64,000 bases of DNA from Catenovulum sp052056295 (GTDB lineage Bacteria > Pseudomonadota > Gammaproteobacteria > Enterobacterales > Alteromonadaceae). The DNA lies in the NCBI RefSeq assembly GCF_052056295.1, contig NZ_CP182493.1:2356001-2420000 (forward strand), in the 5' to 3' direction. The notes under the pieces were generated by a model. It saw only the letters and a program-made list of their open reading frames with translations, had not been told where the DNA came from and did no database searches. Both the position numbers and the translations under genes were made by a program. Shown in pieces: positions 1 to 8,463 of the stretch; positions within the stretch are counted from its first letter, which is position 1, and each line of letters begins with the position of its first letter.

Positions 1-15
1 GTATACTTAACCAAT

Positions 16-135
16 CGATGTAGCAGACATGTTTAACATGACATCGCGTAACCTCTAAGAGGTCGAGGCTGTGCCCGGTAATGACGTTCTGAATCCAAGA
101 TTATTTCTTGGCGAAGGCTCCCATGATGGAGCCTT
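16..135 (+). promoter_or_regulatory. Structured RNA leader ending in a hairpin over a start region
   Basis: Several short inverted repeats lie in series. CGATGT (16-21) pairs with ACATCG (41-46) and encloses CATGT/ACATG (28-40). ACCTC/GAGGT follows at 51-63, CCAAGA/TCTTGG at 95-111, and finally a perfect 8-bp stem AAGGCTCC/GGAGCCTT at 114-135, followed by a T-rich stretch. The last hairpin looks like an intrinsic terminator. It also buries a GAAGG ribosome site and puts an ATG in its loop. This suggests the 3' part of a cis-regulatory leader or of a small RNA whose start may lie outside the window. It matches no riboswitch consensus I know. Helices were found by eye, without folding. Confidence 0.4.
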
Positions 136-719
136 TGTTATTTCTGAGACAAGGAAAGTTTCATTCAGTGGCTAATAAAAGAATATTTAATCTTGCTGAC
201 AATGAAGTTCAGCAATGGAAAGGCTTTAATCTTGATGGCAAGGTCTTTAACTTTCACCATTTGAATGCTTGCAAGCATACATTCAGTCATCCTAAGCGCA
301 ACGAAAGCTACACGTTATACTTCACATTTTCACATCATGTATTTACTCGAGGTATCAGTGCTGTCGAAAATATAGAGCAGGCCAAAATCTATCCTTACCC
401 GCCAGATGAAAGGGTGTTTGATCGCACTCGTTTCGAACTGTCGAAATATTTGCCTGAGATTATTGCAACTATGCCCGACCAGTTTTGCTATCACGGAGGT
501 TATAGCCGGTACTGTAGTTGTAAAATTTCTCAAGAAGACGGCACGGTAACCTATTATCAAGTTGTTTATCGGGTGTGGAAATGTCGAGGAAAAATGAGGT
601 TTCATGTTGAAAGTGCTTACCCCTTGCAAGAAGGGTTAGGCAAGGTGAAAAAAGTCAATTTTTGGGTTATTTGCCACAATCTCCTCAAAGGAAAGAAACT
701 TCCGCTGCCAGCAAAGTGA
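123..719 (+). CDS. Unrecognised protein with FSHHVFT motif
   Basis: I do not recognise the family. The protein is about 200 residues, with no signal peptide or membrane segment. Visible features are an FSHHVFTRG motif in the first half, a CxC (YCSC) in the middle and a basic C-terminus ending in GKKLPLPAK. The start is uncertain. ATG 123 has GAAGG five bases upstream, but both lie in the hairpin at 114-135. GTG 168, preceded by AAGGAAAG, would give a shorter protein translated from beyond the hairpin. The reading frame is also open up to a TTG at 108. The gene stands alone, 119 bp before the next gene. It could be an accessory gene, but nothing in the sequence indicates a function. Confidence 0.5.
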   Translation: MMEPLLFLRQGKFHSVANKRIFNLADNEVQQWKGFNLDGKVFNFHHLNACKHTFSHPKRNESYTLYFTFSHHVFTRGISAVENIEQAKIYPYPPDERVFDRTRFELSKYLPEIIATMPDQFCYHGGYSRYCSCKISQEDGTVTYYQVVYRVWKCRGKMRFHVESAYPLQEGLGKVKKVNFWVICHNLLKGKKLPLPAK

Positions 720-838
720 GTTGGTTTGCTAGATAATTGATAATCTCGGTGCCAGTAAAAATATTTGGCTTCAGTTACTTGATCGCTTAGTTTATCCAAG
801 TTCCAAAATTTATTATCCTGAGAAAACCCAAAAAACCT

Positions 839-1210
839 ATGCCCAAGCCAAATCAAAAACTAACGCAAAAACAAATTAAACAACTCGACAAACAAATTGT
901 TAAGCAACTAACTCAAGTATGTCATATAGCACAAAATGAAATTGATGGATTTGTTTGGCTAACCCACACAGTTGATTACGCTAATTTAGACAAAAGCTTA
1001 AAAGTGATATTTGTATTTGCAACAACTGAGCAGCAGGCCAGTGCTGAGGGTGAATACGCCAATAAGATGAAAGCTTGGGTTGTTGAATATTTGCAGCCAT
1101 TGGAGATTAAACTCTACAATGCAGATAAACAAATCCAGTTTGATAGTGAACAGGCATGTGATGCGCAACACAATGGTAATTGGCAACATAGGCTTGCATG
1201 TACGCAATAG
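839..1210 (+). CDS. Conserved hypothetical protein, 123 aa
   Basis: This is a small soluble protein with a Lys/Gln-rich N-terminus (MPKPNQKLTQKQIKQLDKQ) and a C-terminus QACDAQHNGNWQHRLACTQ. Similar small proteins in Shewanella, Vibrio and Alteromonas are, as I recall, often labelled 'Fis family transcriptional regulator'. No helix-turn-helix is evident here, so I do not adopt that name. There is no strong ribosome site before the ATG. The gene is monocistronic and ends 17 bp before a strong hairpin shared with the convergent DUF4097-like gene. Function is unknown. Confidence 0.6.
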   Translation: MPKPNQKLTQKQIKQLDKQIVKQLTQVCHIAQNEIDGFVWLTHTVDYANLDKSLKVIFVFATTEQQASAEGEYANKMKAWVVEYLQPLEIKLYNADKQIQFDSEQACDAQHNGNWQHRLACTQ

Positions 1211-1226
1211 GCAGGTCGATAAAAGA

Positions 1227-1262
1227 AAAGCCCCATTTGCAAACAACACAAAATGGGGCTTT
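1227..1262. terminator. Terminator between convergent genes
   Basis: A perfect 12-bp stem, AAAGCCCCATTT/AAATGGGGCTTT, has a 12-nt loop. Read on the minus strand it is followed by CTTTTCTTTT, a good U-tract, so it should mainly end the minus-strand gene at 1284-2336. It may also stop the plus-strand gene ending at 1210. Confidence 0.8.
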
Positions 1263-1283
1263 GGCAGGGGATCTTTTAACTTG

Positions 1284-2336
1284 CTAGATATGAATGATTT
1301 GGCTGTGGCCGTGTTTAACCGACAAGTCAATTTTGTTTTTGCTGGCTGCGCTACCATTACTAAAGCTGCTGTCACCTGATACTTTGCTTTGGTATTGAGT
1401 GCCTTCAGGTAAATACAAATCAATGTTGCCGTGGCGGGCTTTGCTGCTTATTTCAAAACCATCTTGTTGCAATTGCTTAATGTAGGTGCTGCCATGACTA
1501 TTGTCGGTTTTTAGTTTTTTGCTAGAGCCGACAAAATGAATTTCGCCATGTTTGTTTTCTATTTCCACTCTATCTAAATGTTTGGCTGCGAGTTTAACCT
1601 TACTGTGTGCACCATCGGCTTTGAACGATGAGCCAACAAATTCATCTATCATTATGCTGGCATGAGCGCTTTCAATGTCGGTTTTACCAATTTCGCTGTG
1701 TTTAACCGCCAAAGAACCATGGCTAACCTCTGCTTTTAATAGCTTGGCGGTTACGTCTAATATTTCAGTCGAACCGTGTGAAGAGTCAAAATTGATAGAG
1801 TCTGCAACTATTTGTTCAATCAGCATAGAGGCATGGTGTTTATCAATTTCAAGCTTGTTTGCTTTGATGTCGCGCACGTTAAATTGTCCATGGTGGCTAT
1901 CTAACTCTAAGTCTGCATAATCGAGCTTATCTATATTGATCACACCATGATGGTGGCTGATATACACTTTATTAAAGTCATTTTGGCCTAAGCTAATGGT
2001 AATTTTTCGCTCAACTGAGCATGAATCGAAAAAGCTACTTTCTTGTTTTTTCAAACTGATTTTAGTTTTGCCCCAGCTTTTATCTATATCCCACTGGTAC
2101 AAACAAGCTTCAGAGCTACCGGCTAACAAGGTTTGTTGCATATAAAGGTGGCTGTCGGCTTCACTGCTGTGTTTTATAACTACGTCTGAATGAAAGGTTT
2201 TTAGTGCTAACTTTTCAACGCCGGTCAGTTGTAATTTTTGTTCATCTACATGAGGTTGGCTGTCATTGGCGTTTGCGCCGCTTACAATAGTCGCTACTAT
2301 GGCGGCTGCGCCGATTGAATAAGTAAGTTTGTTCAT
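1284..2336 (-). CDS. Secreted DUF4097-type repeat protein with 19-residue His periodicity
   Basis: The protein has 350 residues, with a signal peptide ending near residue 23 (ANA). The rest resembles the DUF4097/putative-adhesin beta-solenoid family, which often sits on the cell surface or in the periplasm. Short strands repeat with turns such as SHHG, KHHAS, SSHGS, VSHGS, SAHAS, GAHSK and NKHGE. Histidines occur at residues 130, 149, 168, 187, 206, 225, 244 and 263, exactly 19 apart. Further HG turns follow at 281, 302 and 342 with looser spacing. In a solenoid they would stack in one column on one face. Two cysteines (78 and 106) lie before the repeats. AAAGGA precedes the ATG. The gene is monocistronic and diverges from the methyltransferase gene. 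No enzymatic role is visible; metal binding or structural stacking is inference. Confidence 0.75.
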   Translation of the reverse strand: MNKLTYSIGAAAIVATIVSGANANDSQPHVDEQKLQLTGVEKLALKTFHSDVVIKHSSEADSHLYMQQTLLAGSSEACLYQWDIDKSWGKTKISLKKQESSFFDSCSVERKITISLGQNDFNKVYISHHHGVINIDKLDYADLELDSHHGQFNVRDIKANKLEIDKHHASMLIEQIVADSINFDSSHGSTEILDVTAKLLKAEVSHGSLAVKHSEIGKTDIESAHASIMIDEFVGSSFKADGAHSKVKLAAKHLDRVEIENKHGEIHFVGSSKKLKTDNSHGSTYIKQLQQDGFEISSKARHGNIDLYLPEGTQYQSKVSGDSSFSNGSAASKNKIDLSVKHGHSQIIHI

Positions 2337-2663
2337 AAGTTAATCCTTTTAAATAAAGCCATCCACTTGGGGTTGACTATGTATCTGTGGTTGAGTTCTC
2401 CATGCATATAGCTTTATCTGTGCCAAAGTAATTAACCATATGTTTTATAATATCTTTTTCTGATTTCCCCCCTGTTTTGCTATTAAAGTATCAACTTTGT
2501 TGGTTAATTTGACTAATTTTTGATGGTTAAGTTGGTTAAAAATGTAACTTTTGATGTTTTTCTTTAATTGAAGGTGATGATTGCTTGCCGACAAACTAAC
2601 TCAAGCTGATGATCTCAGGTATAATGCCCGCCAGTTGCAGCCAAGTAAGTACAGAAGCCATAT
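2337..2663. promoter_or_regulatory. Divergent promoter region
   Basis: This 327-bp AT-rich gap separates divergent genes. On the plus strand a perfect TATAAT -10 (2620-2625) lies about 38 bp before the methyltransferase start, with no good -35 at normal spacing. On the minus strand AAAGGA serves the repeat-protein gene. I see no other gene, repeat or RNA in it. Confidence 0.5.
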
Positions 2664-3575
2664 ATGAATACCCTTATTGAAAATATCCAACTGCCAACAG
2701 GTGATGATTGCCAACGTCTATTTCATGGTCGTGGCCATTGTTTTGTAGGTTTAGAACATATCTGCATAGATTGGCTAAAACCTGTGGTGTATGTGACTGC
2801 TTACAAACCTGTTGAGCCAGATTTAAAAGAGGTTATTCAAACTTGGGTAAAAACAAATGTGCCAGAGTGCCAAAGTTTAATTCTGCAACATAGGTATGCG
2901 ATTAGTGGTTCATATGACCAAGGCCAATGTGAAGTTTTATTTGGTGATATGGTCAATCAGTTGGTGGTTACAGAGCTTGGTTTACAGTACCAATTAACCC
3001 TAGGAAAAAAACAAAATCACGGACTGTTTTTGGATATGAAAAACGGTCGTGATTGGGTTAAACAACATGCCAATGGCAAACGTGTATTAAATCTATTTGC
3101 TTATACCTGTGCTTTTTCCGTGGCTGCAATTGCTGGTGGAGCTGAATCTGTGATCAATTTAGATATGAGCAAAGCCGCCTTAGCGCAAGGGCGAGTGAAT
3201 CATCAGCTCAATCAGCAAGATAAAAGCAAAATTAAATACGAAGCGGTTGATTTGTTTAAGTCTTTCGGGCGGGTACGCAAACATGCGCCTTACGATATGT
3301 TAATTTGCGATCCACCCGCTTTTCAAAAAGGCTCAGTTAATATTGAAAAAGACTACGCGAAAATTATTCGTCGCATGACAGAATTTTTAGCCGACGGGGC
3401 AGATATTTTATTGTGTTTAAACGCGCCAGATTTATCCGATACTTTTTTACAGCAACAAGTTGAAGAGTTTGCGCCCAACTGGCAGTTGCAACAAAGTTTA
3501 GCGGCGCCAGCTGTGTTTAAAGAAAAGTACCCAGAAAAAGGTTTAAAAGTTTTTTGGTATAAAAATGTTGGCTAA
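2664..3575 (+). CDS. Class I SAM-dependent methyltransferase, RlmI-like
   Basis: This 303-residue protein belongs to the COG1092/RlmI-like methyltransferases. The SAM-binding motif I is VLNLFAYTCAFSVAAIAGGA at about residue 140. The acidic motif II is NLDMSKAAL and the catalytic DPPAF motif lies near residue 218. It is shorter than RlmI (about 396 aa) and lacks the N-terminal PUA domain, so the substrate cannot be assigned; an rRNA base is likely but inferred. The dusC start lies 11 bp inside its 3' end, implying one mRNA and translational coupling of two RNA-modification genes. Confidence 0.8.
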   Translation: MNTLIENIQLPTGDDCQRLFHGRGHCFVGLEHICIDWLKPVVYVTAYKPVEPDLKEVIQTWVKTNVPECQSLILQHRYAISGSYDQGQCEVLFGDMVNQLVVTELGLQYQLTLGKKQNHGLFLDMKNGRDWVKQHANGKRVLNLFAYTCAFSVAAIAGGAESVINLDMSKAALAQGRVNHQLNQQDKSKIKYEAVDLFKSFGRVRKHAPYDMLICDPPAFQKGSVNIEKDYAKIIRRMTEFLADGADILLCLNAPDLSDTFLQQQVEEFAPNWQLQQSLAAPAVFKEKYPEKGLKVFWYKNVG

Positions 3576-4515
3576 CATTCGCAGCTTAACGCTGGCACCC
3601 ATGGAAGGTGTAGTTGATTTTGCTGTACGCGATTTGCTAACACGTTTTGCTGGGTTTGATTTATGCGTAACTGAATTTGTTCGGATTAGCCAAACCGTAT
3701 TGCCAGATCGCAGTTTTTATCGATTATGCCCAGAGCTTGTAAGCAACGCTGGTAAAACTCCATCCGGTGTGCCTGTACGCGTACAATTATTGGGTAACAA
3801 TCCAGAATATTTAGCAGAAAATGCCGTGCGCGCAATTGAGCTGGGTTCGCACGGGGTTGATTTAAATTTTGGTTGCCCAGCAAAAACTGTGAATAACTCC
3901 AAAGGTGGCGCTGTGCTTTTGCAAGAGCCTGAGGTGTTATACAAGATAGTCAAAGCTGTGCGTGATGCCGTACCGCAGCCGCATATAGTTAGTGCAAAAA
4001 TTCGTTTAGGTTTTGACGATGCTAGTTTATTCCATGCCAATGTTGATGCGGTTAATCAAGCAGGTGCAAGCAGTTTAGCTATCCATGCGCGCACTAAAGC
4101 ACATGGTTATAAACCTCCGGCATATTGGGCTGAAATCAGCAGTATTTTAGATAAAGTAAATATGCCAGTGGTCGCCAATGGTGAAGTTTGGTCTATGTTA
4201 GATGCTGAAAACTGTTTGCAGCAAAGTGGTTGTCAGCATTTAATGGTTGGCCGCGGCGCGTTGGCTATGCCCAATATTGCTAGTATATTGCGTCATGCTG
4301 CACAGCCGCTTAATTGGCAACAAGCTGTTGAGGTATTAATTGCCTATGCCGATTTAGAAATAGACCATGATCGTGGTTTATATTATGGCAATAGAGTAAA
4401 ACAATGGCTGCGCTATCTTAAAATTCACTTCCCACAAGCAGGCGATTTGTTATTATCAATTCGCAAGTTACATGATAAAAATCAAGTTCTACAACATTTA
4501 AACAGCTTACATTAG
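3565..4515 (+). CDS. dusC: tRNA-dihydrouridine(16) synthase DusC
   Basis: DusC is the FMN-dependent enzyme that reduces uridine 16 in the tRNA D-loop. The 316-residue length matches E. coli DusC. The N-terminus carries the LAPMEGVVDFAVRD flavin-binding motif. The catalytic cysteine lies in NFGCPAKTVN (C104). AKIRLGF and HARTKAHGY contribute substrate and phosphate contacts, and ANGEVW and VGRGAL complete the TIM barrel. The APMEGV form and the length favour the DusC branch over DusA or DusB. The start overlaps the upstream methyltransferase by 11 bp, and no other start would keep the flavin motif at the N-terminus. Confidence 0.92.
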   Translation: MLANIRSLTLAPMEGVVDFAVRDLLTRFAGFDLCVTEFVRISQTVLPDRSFYRLCPELVSNAGKTPSGVPVRVQLLGNNPEYLAENAVRAIELGSHGVDLNFGCPAKTVNNSKGGAVLLQEPEVLYKIVKAVRDAVPQPHIVSAKIRLGFDDASLFHANVDAVNQAGASSLAIHARTKAHGYKPPAYWAEISSILDKVNMPVVANGEVWSMLDAENCLQQSGCQHLMVGRGALAMPNIASILRHAAQPLNWQQAVEVLIAYADLEIDHDRGLYYGNRVKQWLRYLKIHFPQAGDLLLSIRKLHDKNQVLQHLNSLH

Positions 4516-4545
4516 CTCTAACCACAAGCACGGCAGGGGAAAACT

Positions 4546-4980
4546 ATGGATGAAATTTTAGTTCGTTATATGCATTTTATTGGCATTATATTTTTAGCGT
4601 CAGGTTTAGTTGCATCACATATTTTGGCTGGTTGGCAGTTAAATCAGCAGCAGTTTAAGAGTTTACGCATAGCTGATGGCGTTTATGGTTTAGGTGCTGT
4701 GTTGGTATTAATTGCTGGTGTGTTATTAATTGCTAGTGTTGGTAAACCAGCAGAGTTTTATAGTAAAAATCCAGTCTTCCACGTTAAGATGACTTTGTTT
4801 GTGATCATGGGGATTTTATCTATTTTCCCAACTAAGTATTTTTTGCAGAACCGAAAGTTTGCCGGCGACAGCATTCAAGTACCAAAAAAGATAATTAAGA
4901 TTATTCGCGCTGAGTTAACTTTGTTATTGGTTATACCGCTATTAGCTGCATTAATGGCTAGAGGAGTGGGTTTAGCTTAA
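4546..4980 (+). CDS. DUF2214 family membrane protein
   Basis: This 144-residue inner-membrane protein has about four hydrophobic segments, roughly residues 8-28, 45-65, 78-98 and 122-140. The pattern RYMHFIGIIFLASGLVASH, the YGLGAVLVLIAGVLL segment, FYSKNPVFHVKMTLF and GILSIFPTKYFL match the DUF2214 (COG3556) family. Its function is unknown. Conserved His residues in helices 1 and 3 hint at a cofactor or ion site, but this is inference. AGGGGA precedes the ATG. The gene follows dusC by 30 bp and may be read with it. Confidence 0.8.
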   Translation: MDEILVRYMHFIGIIFLASGLVASHILAGWQLNQQQFKSLRIADGVYGLGAVLVLIAGVLLIASVGKPAEFYSKNPVFHVKMTLFVIMGILSIFPTKYFLQNRKFAGDSIQVPKKIIKIIRAELTLLLVIPLLAALMARGVGLA

Positions 4981-5013
4981 GCTTAAGCTTTAAACTAACA
5001 TTTACTAAGTTTT

Positions 5014-5047
5014 TTATCGCATTGAGATATATATCCTAATGCGATAA
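5014..5047. terminator. Hairpin between convergent genes
   Basis: TTATCGCATT (5014-5023) is a perfect inverted repeat of AATGCGATAA (5038-5047), with a 14-nt loop. Neither strand shows a clear T-run after the stem, so termination is inferred mainly from its place between two convergent genes. Confidence 0.45.
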
Positions 5048-5065
5048 TCCTGCTTTATTAATAAC

Positions 5066-5860
5066 TTACTGTTGAGACTGTTGCTGCTGTTTTCTCAATT
5101 CAACGATTTCAGCTTCTAAATCTGATATTTTATCTACTAGCTGTTGATGCTGTAAGTTTTGTTCCTGCAGTATTTTTTCAGCCCACATTGGCGTGTGCTC
5201 TGTGTCTTCTGGTGCCTTGGAAAAACTCGATGCAATATAACCGGAAATCACACCAAATAAACTAACACCACTAATTATCAATAAGCTGCTAACTAAACGT
5301 CCCCAAGTTGTTACTGGATAATAGTCACCATAGCCTACTGTCGATATGGTAATTAACCCCCACCACAAAGCATCTTCGGCGGTTTTGATATTTGAATTTG
5401 GCGCATTGCTTTCAATTAAAAATATCGCCACGGCGCTGCCTGCGACAATTATGATCATAAAAACCAATAAACCCGCCATTGTGGTTTGAATACGCTGCTT
5501 AAGCATTGGCAGTAATACACTGTGCGCAAGGCGTATCATGCGAATTACGCGGAATATTTGTAAAAAGCGCAATAAACGCAGTGGTTCAACCAAAGGTATG
5601 CTGGCAACAAATTCAAGCCAATGTTCTTTTACGTATTGAGCTTTATGTTCACTGAGCACTAGGCTAAAAACGAAATGCACCATGAATACTATGCAAATCA
5701 TAGTGTCAATTAGCGTTAATAATCTGCGTGTTTCTGAATGCATCGGCATAATAAATATGCACAAAACTATCACCATGGCGACGGCTGATAGCAGCATCAT
5801 AGCAATATCAAATGGGCTAGGGGCTTGAATGTCGTTATTGGCTAACGTGTTTGAACTCAT
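5066..5860 (-). CDS. Voltage-gated potassium channel (six-TM ion transporter family)
   Basis: The 264-residue channel subunit resembles KvAP/KvLm-type ion_trans proteins. A voltage-sensor S4-like helix carries regularly spaced arginines (LRLLRFLQIFRVIRMIRLA, about residues 94-112). The pore helix and selectivity filter TVGYGD are at 174-179, typical for potassium. S6 follows at about 190-212. The last 40 residues form a Gln-rich coiled coil, possibly an oligomerisation tail. In the membrane it should form a tetramer and pass K+. It lies 29 bp downstream of the secreted-protein gene at 5890-6489 and probably shares its transcript. Confidence 0.85.
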   Translation of the reverse strand: MSSNTLANNDIQAPSPFDIAMMLLSAVAMVIVLCIFIMPMHSETRRLLTLIDTMICIVFMVHFVFSLVLSEHKAQYVKEHWLEFVASIPLVEPLRLLRFLQIFRVIRMIRLAHSVLLPMLKQRIQTTMAGLLVFMIIIVAGSAVAIFLIESNAPNSNIKTAEDALWWGLITISTVGYGDYYPVTTWGRLVSSLLIISGVSLFGVISGYIASSFSKAPEDTEHTPMWAEKILQEQNLQHQQLVDKISDLEAEIVELRKQQQQSQQ

Positions 5861-5889
5861 TAATTGCGACCTTATTTATTCTTTTTGGT

Positions 5890-6489
5890 TTATTCGTCTG
5901 CGGGAAAGCTATCTAATGTTTGTTTAATTTTGTCAGCATATTGGCTGATTAACTTTTGATTCGCTGTTTGTCCTGCTTGTTTTGGCGTTTGCAATTGTTG
6001 GAACATACTGAGCATTTGTTGTTTCATTTGATCTTTTTGCTCTTGGGTTAAAAACTCTGATGCGTCTAATTCGGCCAGTGAGTCTTTTATCTCTTGTTGA
6101 ATCTCAGGCGAAATTGAATAGGCCTGCATAGCTACTTGCATATAACCTTGAATAATTTCAGATTGCACCACAAAGAATTGTTCTACACTAGCAAAACCTT
6201 GAGCCTGTACTTTATTTTCAAATTGGTTGTACAACTGAAGTTGTTTGAGTGCGGATGAAGCTTGTGACGCTACATCAGCAGGTGCTGAATTCGCAAAATC
6301 TATGTCACCTGTTGCATTGAGTTTTTCTTCATGTTGTTTAAACCAAGCTGCAATCTTGGGTGCTGCTTTTGTCCACTGTTCAATTTGCGCTGCATTCAAG
6401 TCTTGTGCATATACTGGGTTGCTAACGATAAAACTCATAGCTGCGATTAACGCCAAAACAATGCTTTTTAACTGACTAAGTGTATACAT
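5890..6489 (-). CDS. Exported alpha-helical protein of unknown function
   Basis: I do not recognise the family. Starting at the ATG at 6489, the protein is 199 residues. That ATG follows AAGGACG at a good distance, and an upstream in-frame start lacks a ribosome site. A signal peptide (YTLSQLKSIVLALIAAM...VYA) ends near residue 28. The mature part is Gln/Ala-rich and predicted helical, without cysteines, and would be periplasmic. It lies immediately upstream of the potassium-channel gene on the same strand. A functional link to the channel is possible but unsupported. Confidence 0.65.
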   Translation of the reverse strand: MYTLSQLKSIVLALIAAMSFIVSNPVYAQDLNAAQIEQWTKAAPKIAAWFKQHEEKLNATGDIDFANSAPADVASQASSALKQLQLYNQFENKVQAQGFASVEQFFVVQSEIIQGYMQVAMQAYSISPEIQQEIKDSLAELDASEFLTQEQKDQMKQQMLSMFQQLQTPKQAGQTANQKLISQYADKIKQTLDSFPADE

Positions 6490-6621
6490 AATTGCGTCCT
6501 TGATTAAATTTACTGACATTTTCTCTTATAGATTAGCCTAACACTACTGTTTTATTGCACATCACTGCGGTATATTCTAAAAATAAAGATAGCCTATCTC
6601 GGTGGAATTAAGACTAACAAG

Positions 6622-7518
6622 ATGCGACCTGATTATAAAATACATTTTTACCAGCAACATGCATGTATTCGATTTGAAGCTATGGCCAATACTTGTGAAG
6701 TGTTAGTAGACAAGTTAGAGCCAGCTTTAATTGAGCAAGTTGCTGCGTTAGCTTACCACCAAGCTATGCGGGTCGATCACAAATTTAGCCGTTACCGCAA
6801 CGATAATATTTGCCACGCAATTAATAATGCACGAGGCGAAGTTGTTGCGATTGATGAAGAAGTTTTCCGTTTACTCAGTTTTGCTGATCAGTGTTATCAA
6901 AAATCTGATGGTTTATTTGATATCACTTCCGGCATTTTGCGTCGCGCATGGCCGTTAGACGAGCAGCAAAACAAGTTACCTTCGAAACAACAAGTTGCAG
7001 CTTTGTTGCAGTTAGTCGGCTGGGAAAAAGTTAAGTTTGACAACAAAACTATACAAATTCCTGCCGGAATGGAAATTGATTTAGGCGCAATAGCCAAAGA
7101 ATACGCAGTTGGATTAGTCGCGCATGCATGCAGTATGTTAGCGCCCAATGCGTCTGTGTTAGTTTGTTTTGGTGGTGATATGCAAGTAAGTCAGCCACGT
7201 AAAGATGGCCAAGCCTGGCAAGTAAGCATAGAAAATCCCAATGCTTTATCACCGCAAATTGAATTATTTGAAATTCGCCAAGGTGCTATGGCGACCAGTG
7301 GCGAAATTCATAGATCAATCGAAGTTGATGGCAAACGCTATGGCCACATCCTCAATCCTAAAACCGGTTGGCCAGTTGAAGGCGCACCTGTATCTGTTTC
7401 AGTTTATGGCAAAACTTGCATTCAAGCGGGTAGCTTAGCGACTATGGCTTTGCTGCAAGGTGATAATGCTGAAAGTTTCCTCCAGCAACAAGGGTTGGAA
7501 TATAAGCTAATTCGTTAG
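6622..7518 (+). CDS. ApbE-family FAD:protein FMN transferase
   Basis: ApbE transfers FMN from FAD to a threonine of target flavoproteins such as NqrB/NqrC or RnfG. The 298-residue protein shows the family's motifs in order: DGLFDITSG near residue 96, EIDLGAIAKEYAV near 150, CFGGD near 184, MATSGEIHR near 223 and HILNPKTGWPV near 241. It has no signal peptide or lipobox, unlike most ApbE proteins, which are periplasmic lipoproteins. It may therefore act in the cytoplasm. It stands alone with no flavoprotein partner in the window, so its target is unknown. The start ATG at 6622 lacks a strong ribosome site. Confidence 0.85.
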   Translation: MRPDYKIHFYQQHACIRFEAMANTCEVLVDKLEPALIEQVAALAYHQAMRVDHKFSRYRNDNICHAINNARGEVVAIDEEVFRLLSFADQCYQKSDGLFDITSGILRRAWPLDEQQNKLPSKQQVAALLQLVGWEKVKFDNKTIQIPAGMEIDLGAIAKEYAVGLVAHACSMLAPNASVLVCFGGDMQVSQPRKDGQAWQVSIENPNALSPQIELFEIRQGAMATSGEIHRSIEVDGKRYGHILNPKTGWPVEGAPVSVSVYGKTCIQAGSLATMALLQGDNAESFLQQQGLEYKLIR

Positions 7519-7601
7519 TTAAACGGCGATAATTAGTTGGCAGACTCGGCGTTTGACAACTAAGCTATGTGTAACTCCTTCTCAATTTTGTCTAATTATT
7601 T

Positions 7602-8456
7602 ATGCTGCGTATATGCTGTTATGGATTTTTGTTGGCCTTGTGTTTCATTTCAACAGAGGCATTTAGCAAATCTATTATCTACCCACCACCGCTAGGTGAA
7701 TGGGATAAACAGCATAATTATCCGATTACTTTATTAACTAAAGCATTAAATCGAGCTGATCCAGAATATCAACTAGAACTCTATGAACAAACCATAGATC
7801 AAGAACAAGCACTTAACCTACTTTATCGTAATCAAGTCGACGTTGTTTGGACTATGACCAATAAACAGCGTGAAGCTTTGTATTTACCCGTGCGTATACC
7901 TCTGACTAAAGGCTTAAGTGGTTGGCGGCTGTTTTTAATTAAACCTGAACACCAACATTTATTTGATAACGTCAAAAGCCATAATCAACTTAAACTCTAT
8001 ACCGCTGTACAGGGGCAGGATTGGCCGGATGAAGAAATTTTACAGCGCAACCAACTAAAGTTAGTGACTAAACCTGCCTATGTAGATTTGATTGATGTGT
8101 TAACTTCAGGCCAAGCTCAGTATTTTCCGCGAGGTGTGTTTGAAATTTGGTCGGAAGCAGAGCAGTTTCAAGCACAAGGTCATAATGTTAAAGTTGAAAG
8201 CAGTTTAGCTTTATATTACCCCACGGCATTGTATTTTTTTGTCAATCGCAACAACAGTCAGTTGGCTGCGAGCATAGAGTCTGGTTTAAAACAATTATTG
8301 GCGACAGGTGAGTTTGACCTTATGTTCAATCATGCTTTTGCCGATGCGATTGATAAAACCAATTTTACGCAGCGGCGCATTTTACGCTTAAACAATCCGT
8401 CTTTACCTAAACAAACGCCACTAGCCAATAAACAGCTGTGGTATCAGCCTGATTAG
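7602..8456 (+). CDS. Orphan periplasmic binding protein, FPRG family (copy 1)
   Basis: The 284-residue protein has a signal peptide (residues 1-22) and the fold pattern of family 3-like (PBP type 2) solute-binding proteins. Key landmarks are LPVRIPLTKGLSGWRLFLI near residue 95, YFPRGVFEIW near 173, LYYPTALYFFVN near 205 and a C-terminal tail RILRLNNPSLPKQTPLANKQ. The same landmarks recur in the protein at 22483-23364, so the two are paralogues. No ABC permease or ATPase gene is nearby. A sensory role or service to a distant transporter is inference, and the ligand is unknown. It stands alone, 83 bp after the ApbE gene. Confidence 0.75.
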   Translation: MLRICCYGFLLALCFISTEAFSKSIIYPPPLGEWDKQHNYPITLLTKALNRADPEYQLELYEQTIDQEQALNLLYRNQVDVVWTMTNKQREALYLPVRIPLTKGLSGWRLFLIKPEHQHLFDNVKSHNQLKLYTAVQGQDWPDEEILQRNQLKLVTKPAYVDLIDVLTSGQAQYFPRGVFEIWSEAEQFQAQGHNVKVESSLALYYPTALYFFVNRNNSQLAASIESGLKQLLATGEFDLMFNHAFADAIDKTNFTQRRILRLNNPSLPKQTPLANKQLWYQPD

Positions 8457-8463
8457 TTTTATT

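Noticed and set aside
1..140. Known riboswitch, tmRNA, 6S RNA or RNase P RNA
   Set aside because: I compared it by eye with the conserved cores of these RNAs and found no match. It is listed only as an unassigned structured leader.
998..1423. 141-aa open frame on the minus strand
   Set aside because: It overlaps the 839-1210 gene, the terminator and the end of the DUF4097-like gene, with no coding composition.
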